Below, piece by piece: positions 15,645-25,954 of a stretch of DNA of 38,116 nucleotides (position 1 is its first letter; each line of letters begins with the position of its first letter). A program made the translations under genes and the position numbers. Source of the DNA: an uncultured Collinsella sp. (lineage in GTDB: Bacteria > Actinomycetota > Coriobacteriia > Coriobacteriales > Coriobacteriaceae); NCBI GenBank assembly GCA_902491765.1, contig CABUIY010000019.1, positions 1-38,116 on the forward strand. The letters are read 5' to 3'. The notes under the pieces were generated by a model that was not told the DNA's origin, ran no database searches, and saw only the letters and a program-made list of their open reading frames with translations.

Positions 15645-16184
15645 ATGGATTTTGAGAATTCCCAAACCAAGAAGAACCTCGAGACCGCTTTTGCCGGTGA
15701 GTCCCAGGCACACACCAAGTATCGCTACTATGCATCCAAGGCCAAAAAGGACGGCTACGTTCAGATCTCGAATATTTTTGCCGAGACGGCGGGCAACGAG
15801 TCCGAGCACGCCAAGCTGTGGTTTAAGTATCTGCACGACGGCGCCGTTCCGGGCACTCTGGACAACCTGCGCGACGCCGCTGCGGGCGAGAACTACGAGT
15901 GGACCACGATGTACGACGAGTTCGCCAAGACCGCCGAGGAGGAGGGCTTTGTCGAGATCGCCGAGAAGTTCCGTGGCGTCGCCGCCGTCGAGAAGGCCCA
16001 CGAGGAGCGCTACAACAAACTCGTCGAGCGCATCGAGTCGGGCGAGGTGTTTGAGCGTGAGGGCGTGAAGGTGTGGAAGTGCCTGAACTGCGGGCACCTG
16101 CACGTTGGTGCCGAGGCGCCTGAGGTGTGCCCGGTGTGTAACCACCCGAAGGCGTACTTTGAGGAGCAGGTGGTGAACTACTAG
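15645..16184 (+). CDS. rbr: Rubrerythrin
   Basis: A 179-residue cytoplasmic peroxidase. The N-terminal four-helix ferritin-like domain supplies diiron ligands, with Glu19, Glu52-x-x-His55 and Glu116-x-x-His119 visible. The C-terminal rubredoxin-like domain has Cys146-x-x-Cys149 and Cys162-x-x-Cys165. It reduces hydrogen peroxide with electrons from rubredoxin or NADH-dependent partners and is typical of anaerobes. ATG at 15645 follows GAAGGGAAG; the earlier in-frame codons have no site. It stands alone after the Rrf2-glycosylase operon and is followed by the hairpin module at 16204. Confidence 0.93.
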   Translation: MDFENSQTKKNLETAFAGESQAHTKYRYYASKAKKDGYVQISNIFAETAGNESEHAKLWFKYLHDGAVPGTLDNLRDAAAGENYEWTTMYDEFAKTAEEEGFVEIAEKFRGVAAVEKAHEERYNKLVERIESGEVFEREGVKVWKCLNCGHLHVGAEAPEVCPVCNHPKAYFEEQVVNY

Positions 16185-16203
16185 CGCTTGGCGCTGGCTG
16201 CTG

Positions 16204-16303
16204 CGGAGCGCAGGGCGGGAGGCCGGATCGCCTTCCCTCCCCGCTCACGGCTTCGCAGGGTCGCGTTGAGGGAAGGCGATCCGGCCTCCCGCCCTGCGCT
16301 CCG
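16204..16303 (+). ncRNA. Hairpin module A: 36-bp perfect stem with conserved loop
   Basis: Arms 16204-16239 and 16268-16303 are perfect reverse complements over 36 bp. The 28-base loop holds a 24-base core (16242-16265) that is identical in module B (17149-17172). The 3' flank up to the terminator at 16353 is also almost identical to that of module B, while the inner stem differs in sequence and length between the two. The module starts 19 bases after the rubrerythrin stop, so it should be transcribed as a 3' RNA. Whether it acts as an RNA or as a DNA repeat is not settled by sequence. Confidence 0.55.
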
Positions 16304-16352
16304 GCGTTGGGTCGTCGCGTGCTCGTTACAGAAAAGCTGATAAGAAGTTTGC

Positions 16353-16382
16353 GTGCCGCCCCTTATGGGGCGGCACGTTTTT
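16353..16382 (+). terminator. Terminator of hairpin module A
   Basis: GTGCCGCCCC-TTAT-GGGGCGGCAC is a perfect 10-bp stem followed by GTTTTT. It belongs to the repeated module. Confidence 0.9.
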
Positions 16383-16419
16383 GTGGGGGCCGGTTGGGGC
16401 GGTGACGTTGCTTAGAGGG

Positions 16420-16425
16420 TACACT
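16420..16425 (+). promoter_or_regulatory. Possible -10 of the membrane protein gene
   Basis: TACACT preceded by GAGGG lies 43 bases before the ATG at 16468. The -35 is unclear. Confidence 0.35.
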
Positions 16426-16467
16426 GGGTAGCGTTGGCTATTCGTTTCCTCTTGTGAGGTGTTGGTT

Positions 16468-17100
16468 ATGGGTAAGAAGTCTCGGGCTCGGGTTGCTGCG
16501 GCGGGAACTCGCAAGGATCCTGGTCGTCGGGTTGCCGAGGGTAAAAAGGTCGATCGTGTCGAGAAGGACAAGAAGGTTGGCGCGCATGCTCATCCTGAGT
16601 GGGCGCCTCACCTCAATACGGCTAGCGAGGATCTGACTGCTAAGTTGTTTACTCTGGTCGAGGTTATCTTGGGCGTGGTGCCCGTGGTGGTCGTTGGCTT
16701 GTTCTTGGCTTCGAAAGATGCCACGAGTGTCGATAAACTCACCGATGTCTTTTCTCAGGACCCCTCGATGGTGGTTACGTTTATCTCTGCGTGCTTGCAG
16801 CCGTTTGTGGCGTACATGCTGTATATGGTCTACCGCAAATACTGCGAGGGTGATGCGGGCTTTGCCGCCGGTAACCTGATCGGTCTTTTGTGCTCCGAGA
16901 TCCTACTGCTCAATATCCCGGGCGTCATCGGTATGGGCATCTTGCTGTGGCGTGTTTGGCGCAACGTCGCCCCGCACTTTGAGAGCTGGCTGTTTGAGCG
17001 CCGCGTAATGGGCGTGCTGGCAGACATTGCGGGCTCGCTCGTGATTTTAGCCTTGGCGTTTATGTGCGCCACCGCCGCCCGCGGTCTCGCGGGCATGTAG
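16468..17100 (+). CDS. Unrecognised polytopic membrane protein with basic N-terminus
   Basis: A 210-residue protein I do not recognise. Residues 1-40 are strongly basic (Lys/Arg-rich). They are followed by about four hydrophobic segments near 60-82, 102-122, 130-160 and 180-205. The second loop has YMVYRKYCEGDAGFAAGN and the third segment continues into LLWRVWRNVAPHFESWLFERR. ATG at 16468 has GTGAGGTG upstream; the earlier in-frame codon lacks a site. The gene lies between hairpin modules A and B, and the next gene also encodes a small membrane protein of unknown role. No enzymatic motif is visible. Confidence 0.7.
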   Translation: MGKKSRARVAAAGTRKDPGRRVAEGKKVDRVEKDKKVGAHAHPEWAPHLNTASEDLTAKLFTLVEVILGVVPVVVVGLFLASKDATSVDKLTDVFSQDPSMVVTFISACLQPFVAYMLYMVYRKYCEGDAGFAAGNLIGLLCSEILLLNIPGVIGMGILLWRVWRNVAPHFESWLFERRVMGVLADIAGSLVILALAFMCATAARGLAGM

Positions 17101-17118
17101 TCTGTTCTCACCGACCAC

Positions 17119-17202
17119 GGGGCGCAGGGCGGGGAAACCTTCCCCTCTCGCTCACGGCTTCGCAGGGTCGCGCGAGGCAAAGGTTTCCCCGCCCTGCGCC
17201 CC
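17119..17202 (+). ncRNA. Hairpin module B: diverged stem, same loop
   Basis: Arms 17119-17147 and 17174-17202 pair at 27 of 29 positions. The loop core 17149-17172 is identical to that of module A, and the 3' flank (from 17204) differs from A at about 4 of 60 positions. The outer 15 bp of the stem nearly match A, whereas the inner part is shorter (14 against about 20 bp) and unrelated but still self-complementary. It starts 18 bases after the previous stop codon, the same placement as module A. Confidence 0.55.
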
Positions 17203-17253
17203 CGGCGTTGAGTCGTCGCATGCTCGTTACAGAAAAGCTGATAATAAGTTTGT

Positions 17254-17281
17254 GTGCCGCCCCTTTGGGGCGGCACTTTTT
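17254..17281 (+). terminator. Terminator of hairpin module B
   Basis: GTGCCGCCCC-TTT-GGGGCGGCAC followed by five T. The stem is identical to that of module A; only the loop differs. Confidence 0.9.
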
Positions 17282-17534
17282 GTGTGGGGTCCCGGTCTCC
17301 ACAATTTTCGTCAAGTTTTTGGTTAGATTTTGGTCAGTTGGCGTAAGGGTGGAAGGCCAAAAGATTGCTGGCGAAAAAAGCTCAGAGAAAGTGCTGGTAG
17401 GGGAGTTGTTGAGCTTTTCGACAGCTTTTGAGCAAAAGAAACTTTGTGGCTATTGCCGGCGATTGCGTTGTCGCGGTCATGGCGGTGCGGGATGCTGGTC
17501 GTAAGCGTCGAACGCTCCGATTTTGGAGGCCAAC
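17282..17534 (+). other. Intergenic leader, no supported gene
   Basis: The first part (about 17300-17340) is T-rich. The rest is mixed sequence leading to a clear GGAGG at 17525. I see no convincing promoter, repeat or open reading frame. Confidence 0.3.
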
Positions 17535-17969
17535 ATGGACCTGTTTCTTGAGACCCCACAGCAACAAGCCGAGCGCATGCTGCGGCAGCAGCGGCGGCTT
17601 ATAGAGATGCAAATGCAAGGGGTTGCCAACCAGGCGCCCGTGCAAAACGTCGTGCCCGCTGCTGTACCTGCAGCCGTGCCCGGGTGCGAATCGGCACCAG
17701 AGGCCTATTCCGTACAGCAAGATTCATATGCGCAGGAGCTCGCGTTCGACAAGCGTCGTGCGCGTTGTCGCCGCGTGGGCCAGCGCCTGCGCACATTGGC
17801 GATGATCGTGCTCATTCCGCTAGGACTTGCGGCAATCTTCTTGGCCTCATATGCCCTCACGTGCATTCTCAACGGTGCCTCGCCCAATGAGGTGCTCCAG
17901 CATCTAGCGGCCCTGGGCCAGCGCCTAGGCGATGTCGCAACAACCATCCGCGCCGGCTGGGAGAGCTAG
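17535..17969 (+). CDS. Small single-pass membrane protein, unknown function
   Basis: A 144-residue protein I do not recognise. Residues 1-30 are charged and Gln/Arg-rich (PQQQAERMLRQQRRLIEMQMQ) and may form a helix. Residues 35-75 are Val/Ala/Pro-rich. A basic patch (about 73-86) precedes one hydrophobic segment at about 87-113, followed by a short C-terminal amphipathic tail. The basic patch before the helix predicts an inside N-terminus. ATG is nine bases after the start of GGAGG. It ends about 125 bases before rmuC, same strand. No motif suggests a function. Confidence 0.65.
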   Translation: MDLFLETPQQQAERMLRQQRRLIEMQMQGVANQAPVQNVVPAAVPAAVPGCESAPEAYSVQQDSYAQELAFDKRRARCRRVGQRLRTLAMIVLIPLGLAAIFLASYALTCILNGASPNEVLQHLAALGQRLGDVATTIRAGWES

Positions 17970-18039
17970 CGTTTTAGCGCCCGCGGCTCTAAGAGAAATT
18001 TGTCTGCAAGGCAGTGAGTGATCCGTGTGTGTGACGGGG

Positions 18040-18045
18040 TAAGAT
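18040..18045 (+). promoter_or_regulatory. Possible -10 of rmuC
   Basis: TAAGAT preceded by GGGG lies 49 bases before the rmuC ATG. The -35 is weak. Confidence 0.35.
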
Positions 18046-18093
18046 TGATCGCGGTTTTGATTGGTGCTCGATTGGGTTTGTTGGGCGGAGTCT

Positions 18094-19449
18094 ATGTCTG
18101 CTATTGATATCGTGCTTGTTGTGATCGCCTTGGTGGCGGTGGGGGTTGCTGTGGCTTGCGCCCTCCAGCTCAAGAGCCTGCGTGCCGAGTTGCGGGAGCG
18201 TGGCGACAGTAGCGCGGAAACGCTGGCAGCACTCGAGCAGGCCAACAACGCGCTCGATGCCCTGAACGTCGCGCTGGCCGAAACTCGCCGCACGGCCAAC
18301 GCCATCGCGCAGCAGCAGACGACAGATGCGGCCGTGGAGCAGCAACGTTACCTGACCATCGCACGTGAGTTTTCGCAAGCTGGTGACCGGATGGATGACC
18401 TTCGCCGCGAGACGGCCCAACAGCTCGGTGCCAACCGCGAGGGTATCGAGCACCGCCTGGACAAGGTGCGCGAGACGGTCGATGCCCAGCTGGGTGCTAT
18501 CCGCAAAGACAACAACGTGCAACTCGATCAGATGCGCGCGACGGTGGACGAGAAACTCTCCCGCACGCTCAACGATCGCCTGTCGGCATCGTTTAAGCAG
18601 GTGAGCGACCAGCTCGAGGCCGTGTACAAGGGCCTGGGCGACATGCAGTCCATCGCCACCGGCGTGGGCGACCTTAAGCGCGTGCTGGGCAACGTGAAGG
18701 CGCGTGGTATTTTGGGCGAGGTGCAGCTGGGTGCAATTCTGGCGGACATTCTTACACCCGACCAGTATCTGGAAAACGTCGCCACCAAGCCCGGCGCCTC
18801 GGAGCGCGTTGAGTTTGCCGTCAAGCTGCCGGTGGACGAGGGCGACCCCGTGCTGCTGCCGATTGACTCCAAGTTTCCGGGCGACGCGTACGAGCATCTG
18901 CTCGACGCCCAGGAGTCGGGTGACGCGGAGGCCGTTGCCGCGGCACGCAAGACGCTCGATATGATGGTGAAGCGCGAGGCCAAGGACATCTGCGAAAAGT
19001 ACCTGAGTGTGCCGGCAACGACCAACTTTGGCATCATGTTCGTGCCATTTGAGGGCCTGTACGCCGAGGTCGTCAGCCGACCCGGGCTCATCGAAACCCT
19101 GGGCCGCGACTATCACGTCAACGTTGCCGGTCCCAGCACCATGGCGGCCATCCTCAACAGCCTGCAGATGAGTTACCAAACGTTTAAGCTGCAAAAACGC
19201 ACCGATGACGTGCTGCGCGTGCTCTCCGCTGTCAAGGCCGAGCTGCCGCGCTATCAAAAGGCGCTGCGCCGCGCCCAGCAGCAGATCGAGACCGCGGGCA
19301 AAACGGTCGAGGGCATCATCACCACGCGCACCAACGTCATGGAGCGCAAGCTCAAGGACATCGACGCACTGGAAGACGTCGACCAAGCCGATGAGATCTT
19401 GGGACTCACGTCCGCGGACCTTCTCACAGACCAAGAAGACGAAGGCTAA
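18094..19449 (+). CDS. rmuC: RmuC-family DNA recombination protein
   Basis: A 451-residue protein with the standard RmuC layout. One N-terminal membrane helix (about 3-25) is followed by a long alpha-helical coiled-coil stretch rich in Ala, Gln, Arg and Glu (about 30-180). The conserved nuclease-like domain (about 185-410) includes RGILGEVQLGAIL, the DSKFPGDAYEHL segment and FVPFEGLYAEV. RmuC limits inversions and rearrangements at short repeats in E. coli; the domain has the restriction-endonuclease-like fold. ATG at 18094 follows GGCGGAG; the earlier in-frame start lacks a site. It is followed by its own terminator. A repeat-suppressing protein is notable in a window so rich in inverted repeats. 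Confidence 0.92.
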   Translation: MSAIDIVLVVIALVAVGVAVACALQLKSLRAELRERGDSSAETLAALEQANNALDALNVALAETRRTANAIAQQQTTDAAVEQQRYLTIAREFSQAGDRMDDLRRETAQQLGANREGIEHRLDKVRETVDAQLGAIRKDNNVQLDQMRATVDEKLSRTLNDRLSASFKQVSDQLEAVYKGLGDMQSIATGVGDLKRVLGNVKARGILGEVQLGAILADILTPDQYLENVATKPGASERVEFAVKLPVDEGDPVLLPIDSKFPGDAYEHLLDAQESGDAEAVAAARKTLDMMVKREAKDICEKYLSVPATTNFGIMFVPFEGLYAEVVSRPGLIETLGRDYHVNVAGPSTMAAILNSLQMSYQTFKLQKRTDDVLRVLSAVKAELPRYQKALRRAQQQIETAGKTVEGIITTRTNVMERKLKDIDALEDVDQADEILGLTSADLLTDQEDEG

Positions 19450-19460
19450 TTGCAACAAGA

Positions 19461-19500
19461 CGGTGGGGCGCCGGCGCAAACGCGGGCGCCCCACCGCTTT
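19461..19500 (+). terminator. Terminator of rmuC
   Basis: CGGTGGGGCGCC pairs with GGCGCCCCACCG (12 bp) and is followed by CTTTT. Confidence 0.88.
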
Positions 19501-19576
19501 TCGTATCGCACTTGTCTGGAGTGTGCTCCAATGTGCAACAATGGCGTTTCGCCCTATCAGACGCGAAAGGAAGCCC

Positions 19577-21379
<1,803 letters not shown>

Positions 21380-21442
21380 GCGTCTCGGACGTGGGACAAT
21401 TGTGCCCATAAGTTTATTGTGCCGTTGAGCCGAGGAGTCGTT

Positions 21443-22108
21443 ATGCCACGCGAGACCAATGCCGCCAAGCGCGAGCGCGCCATCGAGGTGTGTGAGCGCC
21501 TCAACCGTCGCTATGGCCCGGTCGAGTGCTTTTTGGACCACGAGAATCCCTTCCGCCTGCTGATCGCGGTGCTGCTCTCGGCGCAAACGACCGATGCGCA
21601 GGTCAACAAGGTGACGCCGCGGCTGTTTGCCCAGTGGCCCACGCCCGAGGCCATGGCCGGGGCGAGCGTGGCTGACGTGGCAGACACCATCAAGTTACTC
21701 GGCTTCTACAAGAGCAAAGCCAAGCATGCCGTCGAGGCCGCGCAGATGATCGTCGCCGACTATGGCGGCGAGGTGCCGGCCGACATGAAGGAACTCGTGA
21801 AGCTGCCGGGCGTGGGACGCAAGACGGCGAACATCGTGCTCAACGTGGGGTATGGCATCGTGGAGGGCATTGCGGTGGACACGCATGTCAACCGCATTGC
21901 GCACCGCCTGATGCTGAGTCCCAAGACGCATGCAAAGGAGCCGCTCAAGACCGAGCAGGATTTGCTCAAGATTTTGCCGCACGAGTATTGGGAGTCGGTT
22001 AACCATCAGTGGATCACCTTCGGTCGCGAGATCTGCGACGCCCGCAAACCCAAGTGTGACGAGTGCCCGCTGGCAGATTTGTGCCCCAGCGTGCGCGTAG
22101 CGGGGTAG
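21443..22108 (+). CDS. nth: Endonuclease III
   Basis: A 221-residue bifunctional base-excision-repair glycosylase/AP lyase acting on oxidised pyrimidines. The HhH motif is LPGVGRKTAN with catalytic Lys127, Asp146 lies in VDTHVNR, and the 4Fe-4S ligands Cys198-x6-Cys205-x2-Cys208-x5-Cys214 are complete. Length is normal for the family. This is a useful contrast with the MutY-like protein at 14625, which has lost the same cluster. ATG follows CGAGGAG. mfd follows in the same direction, with a terminator-like hairpin between. Confidence 0.95.
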   Translation: MPRETNAAKRERAIEVCERLNRRYGPVECFLDHENPFRLLIAVLLSAQTTDAQVNKVTPRLFAQWPTPEAMAGASVADVADTIKLLGFYKSKAKHAVEAAQMIVADYGGEVPADMKELVKLPGVGRKTANIVLNVGYGIVEGIAVDTHVNRIAHRLMLSPKTHAKEPLKTEQDLLKILPHEYWESVNHQWITFGREICDARKPKCDECPLADLCPSVRVAG

Positions 22109-22181
22109 GGCGGAACGCATCTTCGTCTGGCGTTTTTTGCGGGGCTGGGTTTGCCCTTGAGCCGGAGTCCTCTCCATGCGC

Positions 22182-22187
22182 TACCAT
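22182..22187 (+). promoter_or_regulatory. Possible -10 of mfd
   Basis: TACCAT lies 79 bases before the mfd ATG and upstream of the hairpin at 22213. The -35 is not clear, so this call is weak. Confidence 0.25.
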
Positions 22188-22212
22188 GACAGACAATGTA
22201 TTTGACGTACGA

Positions 22213-22240
22213 CCCGCCGAGCTTGCCCCGGCGGGCTTTT
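22213..22240 (+). terminator. Terminator-like hairpin just before mfd
   Basis: CCCGCCG-AGCTTGCCC-CGGCGGG followed by CTTTT. It can end the nth transcript but lies only 25 bases before the mfd ATG, so mfd must be reached by read-through or by regulated antitermination from an upstream promoter. The sequence after the T tract (GTTGCA) resembles that after the hairpin at 9334. Confidence 0.65.
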
Positions 22241-22265
22241 GGCGTTGCAATGCCGGAGGAACAGC

Positions 22266-25200
22266 ATGCTCATTCACCGTATAGCCGCGCAGCTCTACAC
22301 TGCCGAGGCGCTGCAGACCGTCGAGGCCGGACTCGATGCCGGCGAGGACGTGACGCTGGCCGTGTCGCAGTCGGGCCGCACGCTTATGGCGGCCGCCCAG
22401 TTTGCGCGCCGCCCGCGTCCCACGGTCTACATTGTGAGTGGCGAGGATGCGGCCGATCGCGCCGCGCGCAGCCTTGCCGCCTACGTGGGCCTAGCGCACG
22501 TGTGCCGTTTTCCCGAGCGCAAGGACTATCCGTGGCGCGAGCAGGCGCCCGACGATGCCGTGGTGGCGCAGCGCTGCGAGGCACTGGGACGCATCGTGCG
22601 CGGAGACAATTGCATCATGGTCGCCTCGGCTCGCGCGCTGCTGCGTTGCGTGCCGCCGGTCGAGAGCCACTATTGGGAGTCCACGACCTTTGCGGTGGGC
22701 GAGGAGATTCCCTTTGACGAGGTGCCGCAGCGCCTGGTGGGCATGGGCTACACCAATGCCGGTGCCGCCGATGCGCCCGGTCTGTTCCGCGTGCACGGTG
22801 ACACCGTCGAGGTGTTTCCCGCGCAGGAAAAGGCGCCCGTGCGCATTGAGTTTTTCGGCGATGAGATTGACCGCATCCGCCGTATGGTGAGCTCCACGGG
22901 CCAAACCATCGGCAACGAGGACAGTATCGAGATCTTCCCCTGCCGCGAGCTGGCGCTTACCGACGATGCCGTCCACAACATGCACGTGGCGCTCTACCGT
23001 GCCAGCCAGGACGACAGCAAGCTGGCGGCGCTGCTCGAGATGGTGGATACGCGCATCGTCACGCCCGAGCTCGACCGCTTTTTGCCGGTGATGTACGGCC
23101 AGACCGTAAGCCCGTTGGCGCACGTGAGCGGCAAGGCACTCGTGGTTCTGTCCGAGCCGCGCTCGCTGTTCGACGACTGCCTGCGCGCCTACGAGGATAT
23201 CGAGGCCCGTGCCGGCGAGGCAGGGATTGACCGCCTGGATGGTCTGTACGTGCGCGCCCAACAGCTCGATTTTGGTGCCCAGCAGCGCCTGAACTACGTG
23301 AGCCTCATCCGTGCCGGCGGTGCGGTGACGGCCGAGCTCAAGATTGAGCAGCCGGCCATCGCAGGCTCGGACAACCGTTTTATGACGCGCATCCAGGAGG
23401 TCGTGGGCAAGCGCTATGCCTGCGTGTTTGCCATCCCCGACCGCGGTGCGCGCGAGTCGATGGAGCTCACCTTTGGCGACGAGGGCATTACCTTTGAGGA
23501 ATCGCTGACCGCGGCGCCCGAAAATGTCGGCGCTATCGGCGACCGCGTTCGCGTGGCAGCGGCGGATTCCGCCGATCGTGCCGCACGCCAGGAGGCCCAT
23601 GCTTCCATTCGCGAGCGTAAGGCCGACGCGCTCAACGCCCGCTCGCTCGAGGCGGGCGCGGCCCAGGCTGCCGCCGGCGCCGCCGTGCCCACTATTTCGC
23701 GCGGACGTGTGACCTTTGTCGATGCCGCCTTGCCGCAGGGCGTAGTGGTGCCCGATGCCAACCTGGCCGTGTTCTCGATCGCCGATCTCAACGCCCGCAT
23801 GGACGCCAACCGCGCGCGCAGCCGCCGCAAGGTGGACATTACGCAGATCACGTTCCCGTTTAAGCCGGGCGACTACGTGGTGCACGCCACCCACGGCATC
23901 GCGCTCTTTAGCGAGATCGCGCGCCAGGAAGTGGGCGGCAAGGAGCGCGACTACTTTTTGCTGGAATATGCCGACGGCGACAAGCTCTACGTGCCGCTCG
24001 AGCAGGTCGACCGCATCACGCGCTATGTTGGCCCCGACGGCGATAAGCCGCGTCTGACCAGGCTCAACACCGCCGACTGGACACGCGCCACCAACAAGGC
24101 GCGCAAGAACGCCAAAAAGCTGGCGTTTGACCTGGTCGACCTGTATACGCGCCGCTCGTCGATTACCGGTATCGCCTGCCCGCCCGACACGCCCGAGCAG
24201 ATTGAGATGGAGGAGAGCTTCCCTTACGACGAGACGCGCGACCAGCTGGAGGCTATCGCCGACATCAAGGCCGACATGGAGGCGCCCAAGCCCATGGACC
24301 GCCTGCTGTGCGGCGACGTGGGTTTCGGCAAGACCGAGGTTGCCCTGCGCGCGGCGTTTAAGTGCGTGGACTCCGGCCGCCAAGTCATGGTGCTCTGCCC
24401 CACGACCATTCTGGCCCAGCAGCACTACGAGACGTTCTTTGAGCGCTTTGCCCCGTTTGGCCTCGAGGTCGAGGTGCTCAGCCGCTTCCGCACGCCGGCG
24501 CAGCAGAAGCGCGCGCTCAAGGCGTTTGCCGAGGGCACGATCGACGTGCTCATCGGCACGCACCGTCTGCTTTCTGCCGATGTGAACCCCAAGAACCTGG
24601 GCCTGGTGATCATCGACGAGGAGCAGCGCTTTGGTGTGCAGCACAAGGAGCAGCTCAAGAACCTGCGCGAGCAAATCGACGTGCTCACGCTTTCGGCAAC
24701 GCCTATTCCGCGAACCATGCAGATGGCCACGAGCGGCGTGCGCGACATGAGCCTGATCACCACACCGCCGACCGGGCGTCGTCCCGTGATCGTGCACGTG
24801 GGGGAGTACGACCCCGACGTGGTGAGTGCGGCGATTCGCCTGGAGGTGGGCCGCGGCGGTCAGGTGTATTACGTGTCCAACCGCGTCAAGACCATCGATG
24901 ATGCCGTGGCGCGCGTGCACGAGGCCGCGCCCGAGGCGCGCGTGGGCGTGGCGCACGGCAAGATGAGCCCGCGCGAGGTCGAGGACGTGATGATCGAGTT
25001 CGCGACCAAAAAGATCGATGTGCTCATCGCCACGACCATCGTGGAGAGCGGCATCGACAACGCGACCGCCAACACGCTCATCATCGAGGACTCGCAGCGC
25101 CTGGGTCTGGCACAGCTTTACCAGCTCAAGGGCCGTGTGGGCCGTTCTGCCACGCAGGCCTACGCGTACTTTATGTTTCCGGGCGAGCTGCCTCTCACCG

Positions 25201-25898
25201 AGGAGGCGACGGCGCGCCTGACCGCACTGTCCGAGTTCCAAGACCTGGGCAGCGGCATGCGCATTGCCATGCGCGACCTGGAGATCCGTGGTGCCGGCTC
25301 GCTTATGGGCGCCGAACAGCACGGCAACCTGTCGAGCGTGGGCTTTGACCTGTTTACGCAGATGCTGGGCCAGGCCGTGGCTGAGGCGCGCGGCGATGAC
25401 GACGCCGGCGTGGAGGCGGCGAGCGTGGGTATTAACCTGCCGGCCGACTACTTCTTGTCCGAGGAGTACCTGCCGGCGGTGGATCAGCGCGTGCTCGTGT
25501 ACCGTAAGCTCGCGGCGGCCGAGGACCTGGAGAGCATCGATGAGGTGCAGGAGGAGACCGAAGCCGCGCATGGCGAGCTGCCGTTGGCGGGACTCAACCT
25601 GTTCAATCGCGCGCGCATCCGCATTCGCGGCGAGCGTCTGGGGCTCGAGAGCGTCACGCTCAGTGGCGGTCGCATCACGTTTTTGGGCGTCGACGTGCCT
25701 AAGAAGGTGGCCTTTGAGCTTAAGAACCGGTACGGCGCGGTGAACTTCCCTAAGAGCCGCAAGCTGTCGGTGCCCTACAAGGCGGGCGCCGGTGCGGGCA
25801 GCGGCCTGGGTCGCGGCCTCGACGCCAACGACGGCACCGGCCCCGTGGCGGCCGCGCTCATGCTGCTGCAACAGCTGGGTGCCAGCGACGACGACTAA
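22266..25898 (+). CDS. mfd: Transcription-repair coupling factor
   Basis: A 1210-residue ATP-dependent translocase that removes RNA polymerase stalled at DNA damage and recruits UvrA. The domains are in order: a UvrB-like, UvrA-binding N-terminus (about 1-380); an Ala-rich linker with charged helices (about 430-490); a CarD-like RNA polymerase-interacting domain with KPGDYVVHATHG (about 535-595); the helicase motor with Walker A GDVGFGKTE near 683, DEEQ near 784 and the TPPTGRRPV motif; and the C-terminal TRCF regulatory domain (about 1020-1120). ATG at 22266 follows CGGAGGA; an in-frame TTG at 22239 is rejected. Length and motifs are normal. A very long antisense open frame is only a codon shadow. 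Confidence 0.96.
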   Translation: MLIHRIAAQLYTAEALQTVEAGLDAGEDVTLAVSQSGRTLMAAAQFARRPRPTVYIVSGEDAADRAARSLAAYVGLAHVCRFPERKDYPWREQAPDDAVVAQRCEALGRIVRGDNCIMVASARALLRCVPPVESHYWESTTFAVGEEIPFDEVPQRLVGMGYTNAGAADAPGLFRVHGDTVEVFPAQEKAPVRIEFFGDEIDRIRRMVSSTGQTIGNEDSIEIFPCRELALTDDAVHNMHVALYRASQDDSKLAALLEMVDTRIVTPELDRFLPVMYGQTVSPLAHVSGKALVVLSEPRSLFDDCLRAYEDIEARAGEAGIDRLDGLYVRAQQLDFGAQQRLNYVSLIRAGGAVTAELKIEQPAIAGSDNRFMTRIQEVVGKRYACVFAIPDRGARESMELTFGDEGITFEESLTAAPENVGAIGDRVRVAAADSADRAARQEAHASIRERKADALNARSLEAGAAQAAAGAAVPTISRGRVTFVDAALPQGVVVPDANLAVFSIADLNARMDANRARSRRKVDITQITFPFKPGDYVVHATHGIALFSEIARQEVGGKERDYFLLEYADGDKLYVPLEQVDRITRYVGPDGDKPRLTRLNTADWTRATNKARKNAKKLAFDLVDLYTRRSSITGIACPPDTPEQIEMEESFPYDETRDQLEAIADIKADMEAPKPMDRLLCGDVGFGKTEVALRAAFKCVDSGRQVMVLCPTTILAQQHYETFFERFAPFGLEVEVLSRFRTPAQQKRALKAFAEGTIDVLIGTHRLLSADVNPKNLGLVIIDEEQRFGVQHKEQLKNLREQIDVLTLSATPIPRTMQMATSGVRDMSLITTPPTGRRPVIVHVGEYDPDVVSAAIRLEVGRGGQVYYVSNRVKTIDDAVARVHEAAPEARVGVAHGKMSPREVEDVMIEFATKKIDVLIATTIVESGIDNATANTLIIEDSQRLGLAQLYQLKGRVGRSATQAYAYFMFPGELPLTEEATARLTALSEFQDLGSGMRIAMRDLEIRGAGSLMGAEQHGNLSSVGFDLFTQMLGQAVAEARGDDDAGVEAASVGINLPADYFLSEEYLPAVDQRVLVYRKLAAAEDLESIDEVQEETEAAHGELPLAGLNLFNRARIRIRGERLGLESVTLSGGRITFLGVDVPKKVAFELKNRYGAVNFPKSRKLSVPYKAGAGAGSGLGRGLDANDGTGPVAAALMLLQQLGASDDD

Positions 25899-25954
25899 CG
25901 GGTCGACGCTGCAAACGCCCCATTTGGGCAATCTGGCTCCATCGAAAGGAAAGC

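Noticed and set aside
16204..17281. Interpretation of the two hairpin modules as a CRISPR array or integron attC sites
   Set aside because: There are only two copies, separated by a gene; the variable part is inside a stem and not a spacer between repeats; there is no cas gene or integrase and no attC core motifs.
17282..17534. Possible small gene in the leader before 17535
   Set aside because: Open frames here have no ribosome-binding site and run through the module B flank or T-rich leader.
22491..25931. 1146-codon open frame antisense to mfd
   Set aside because: It is a codon-bias shadow of mfd: no ribosome-binding site, low-complexity Leu/Ala/Arg/His composition and no recognisable domain, while mfd is complete on the other strand.
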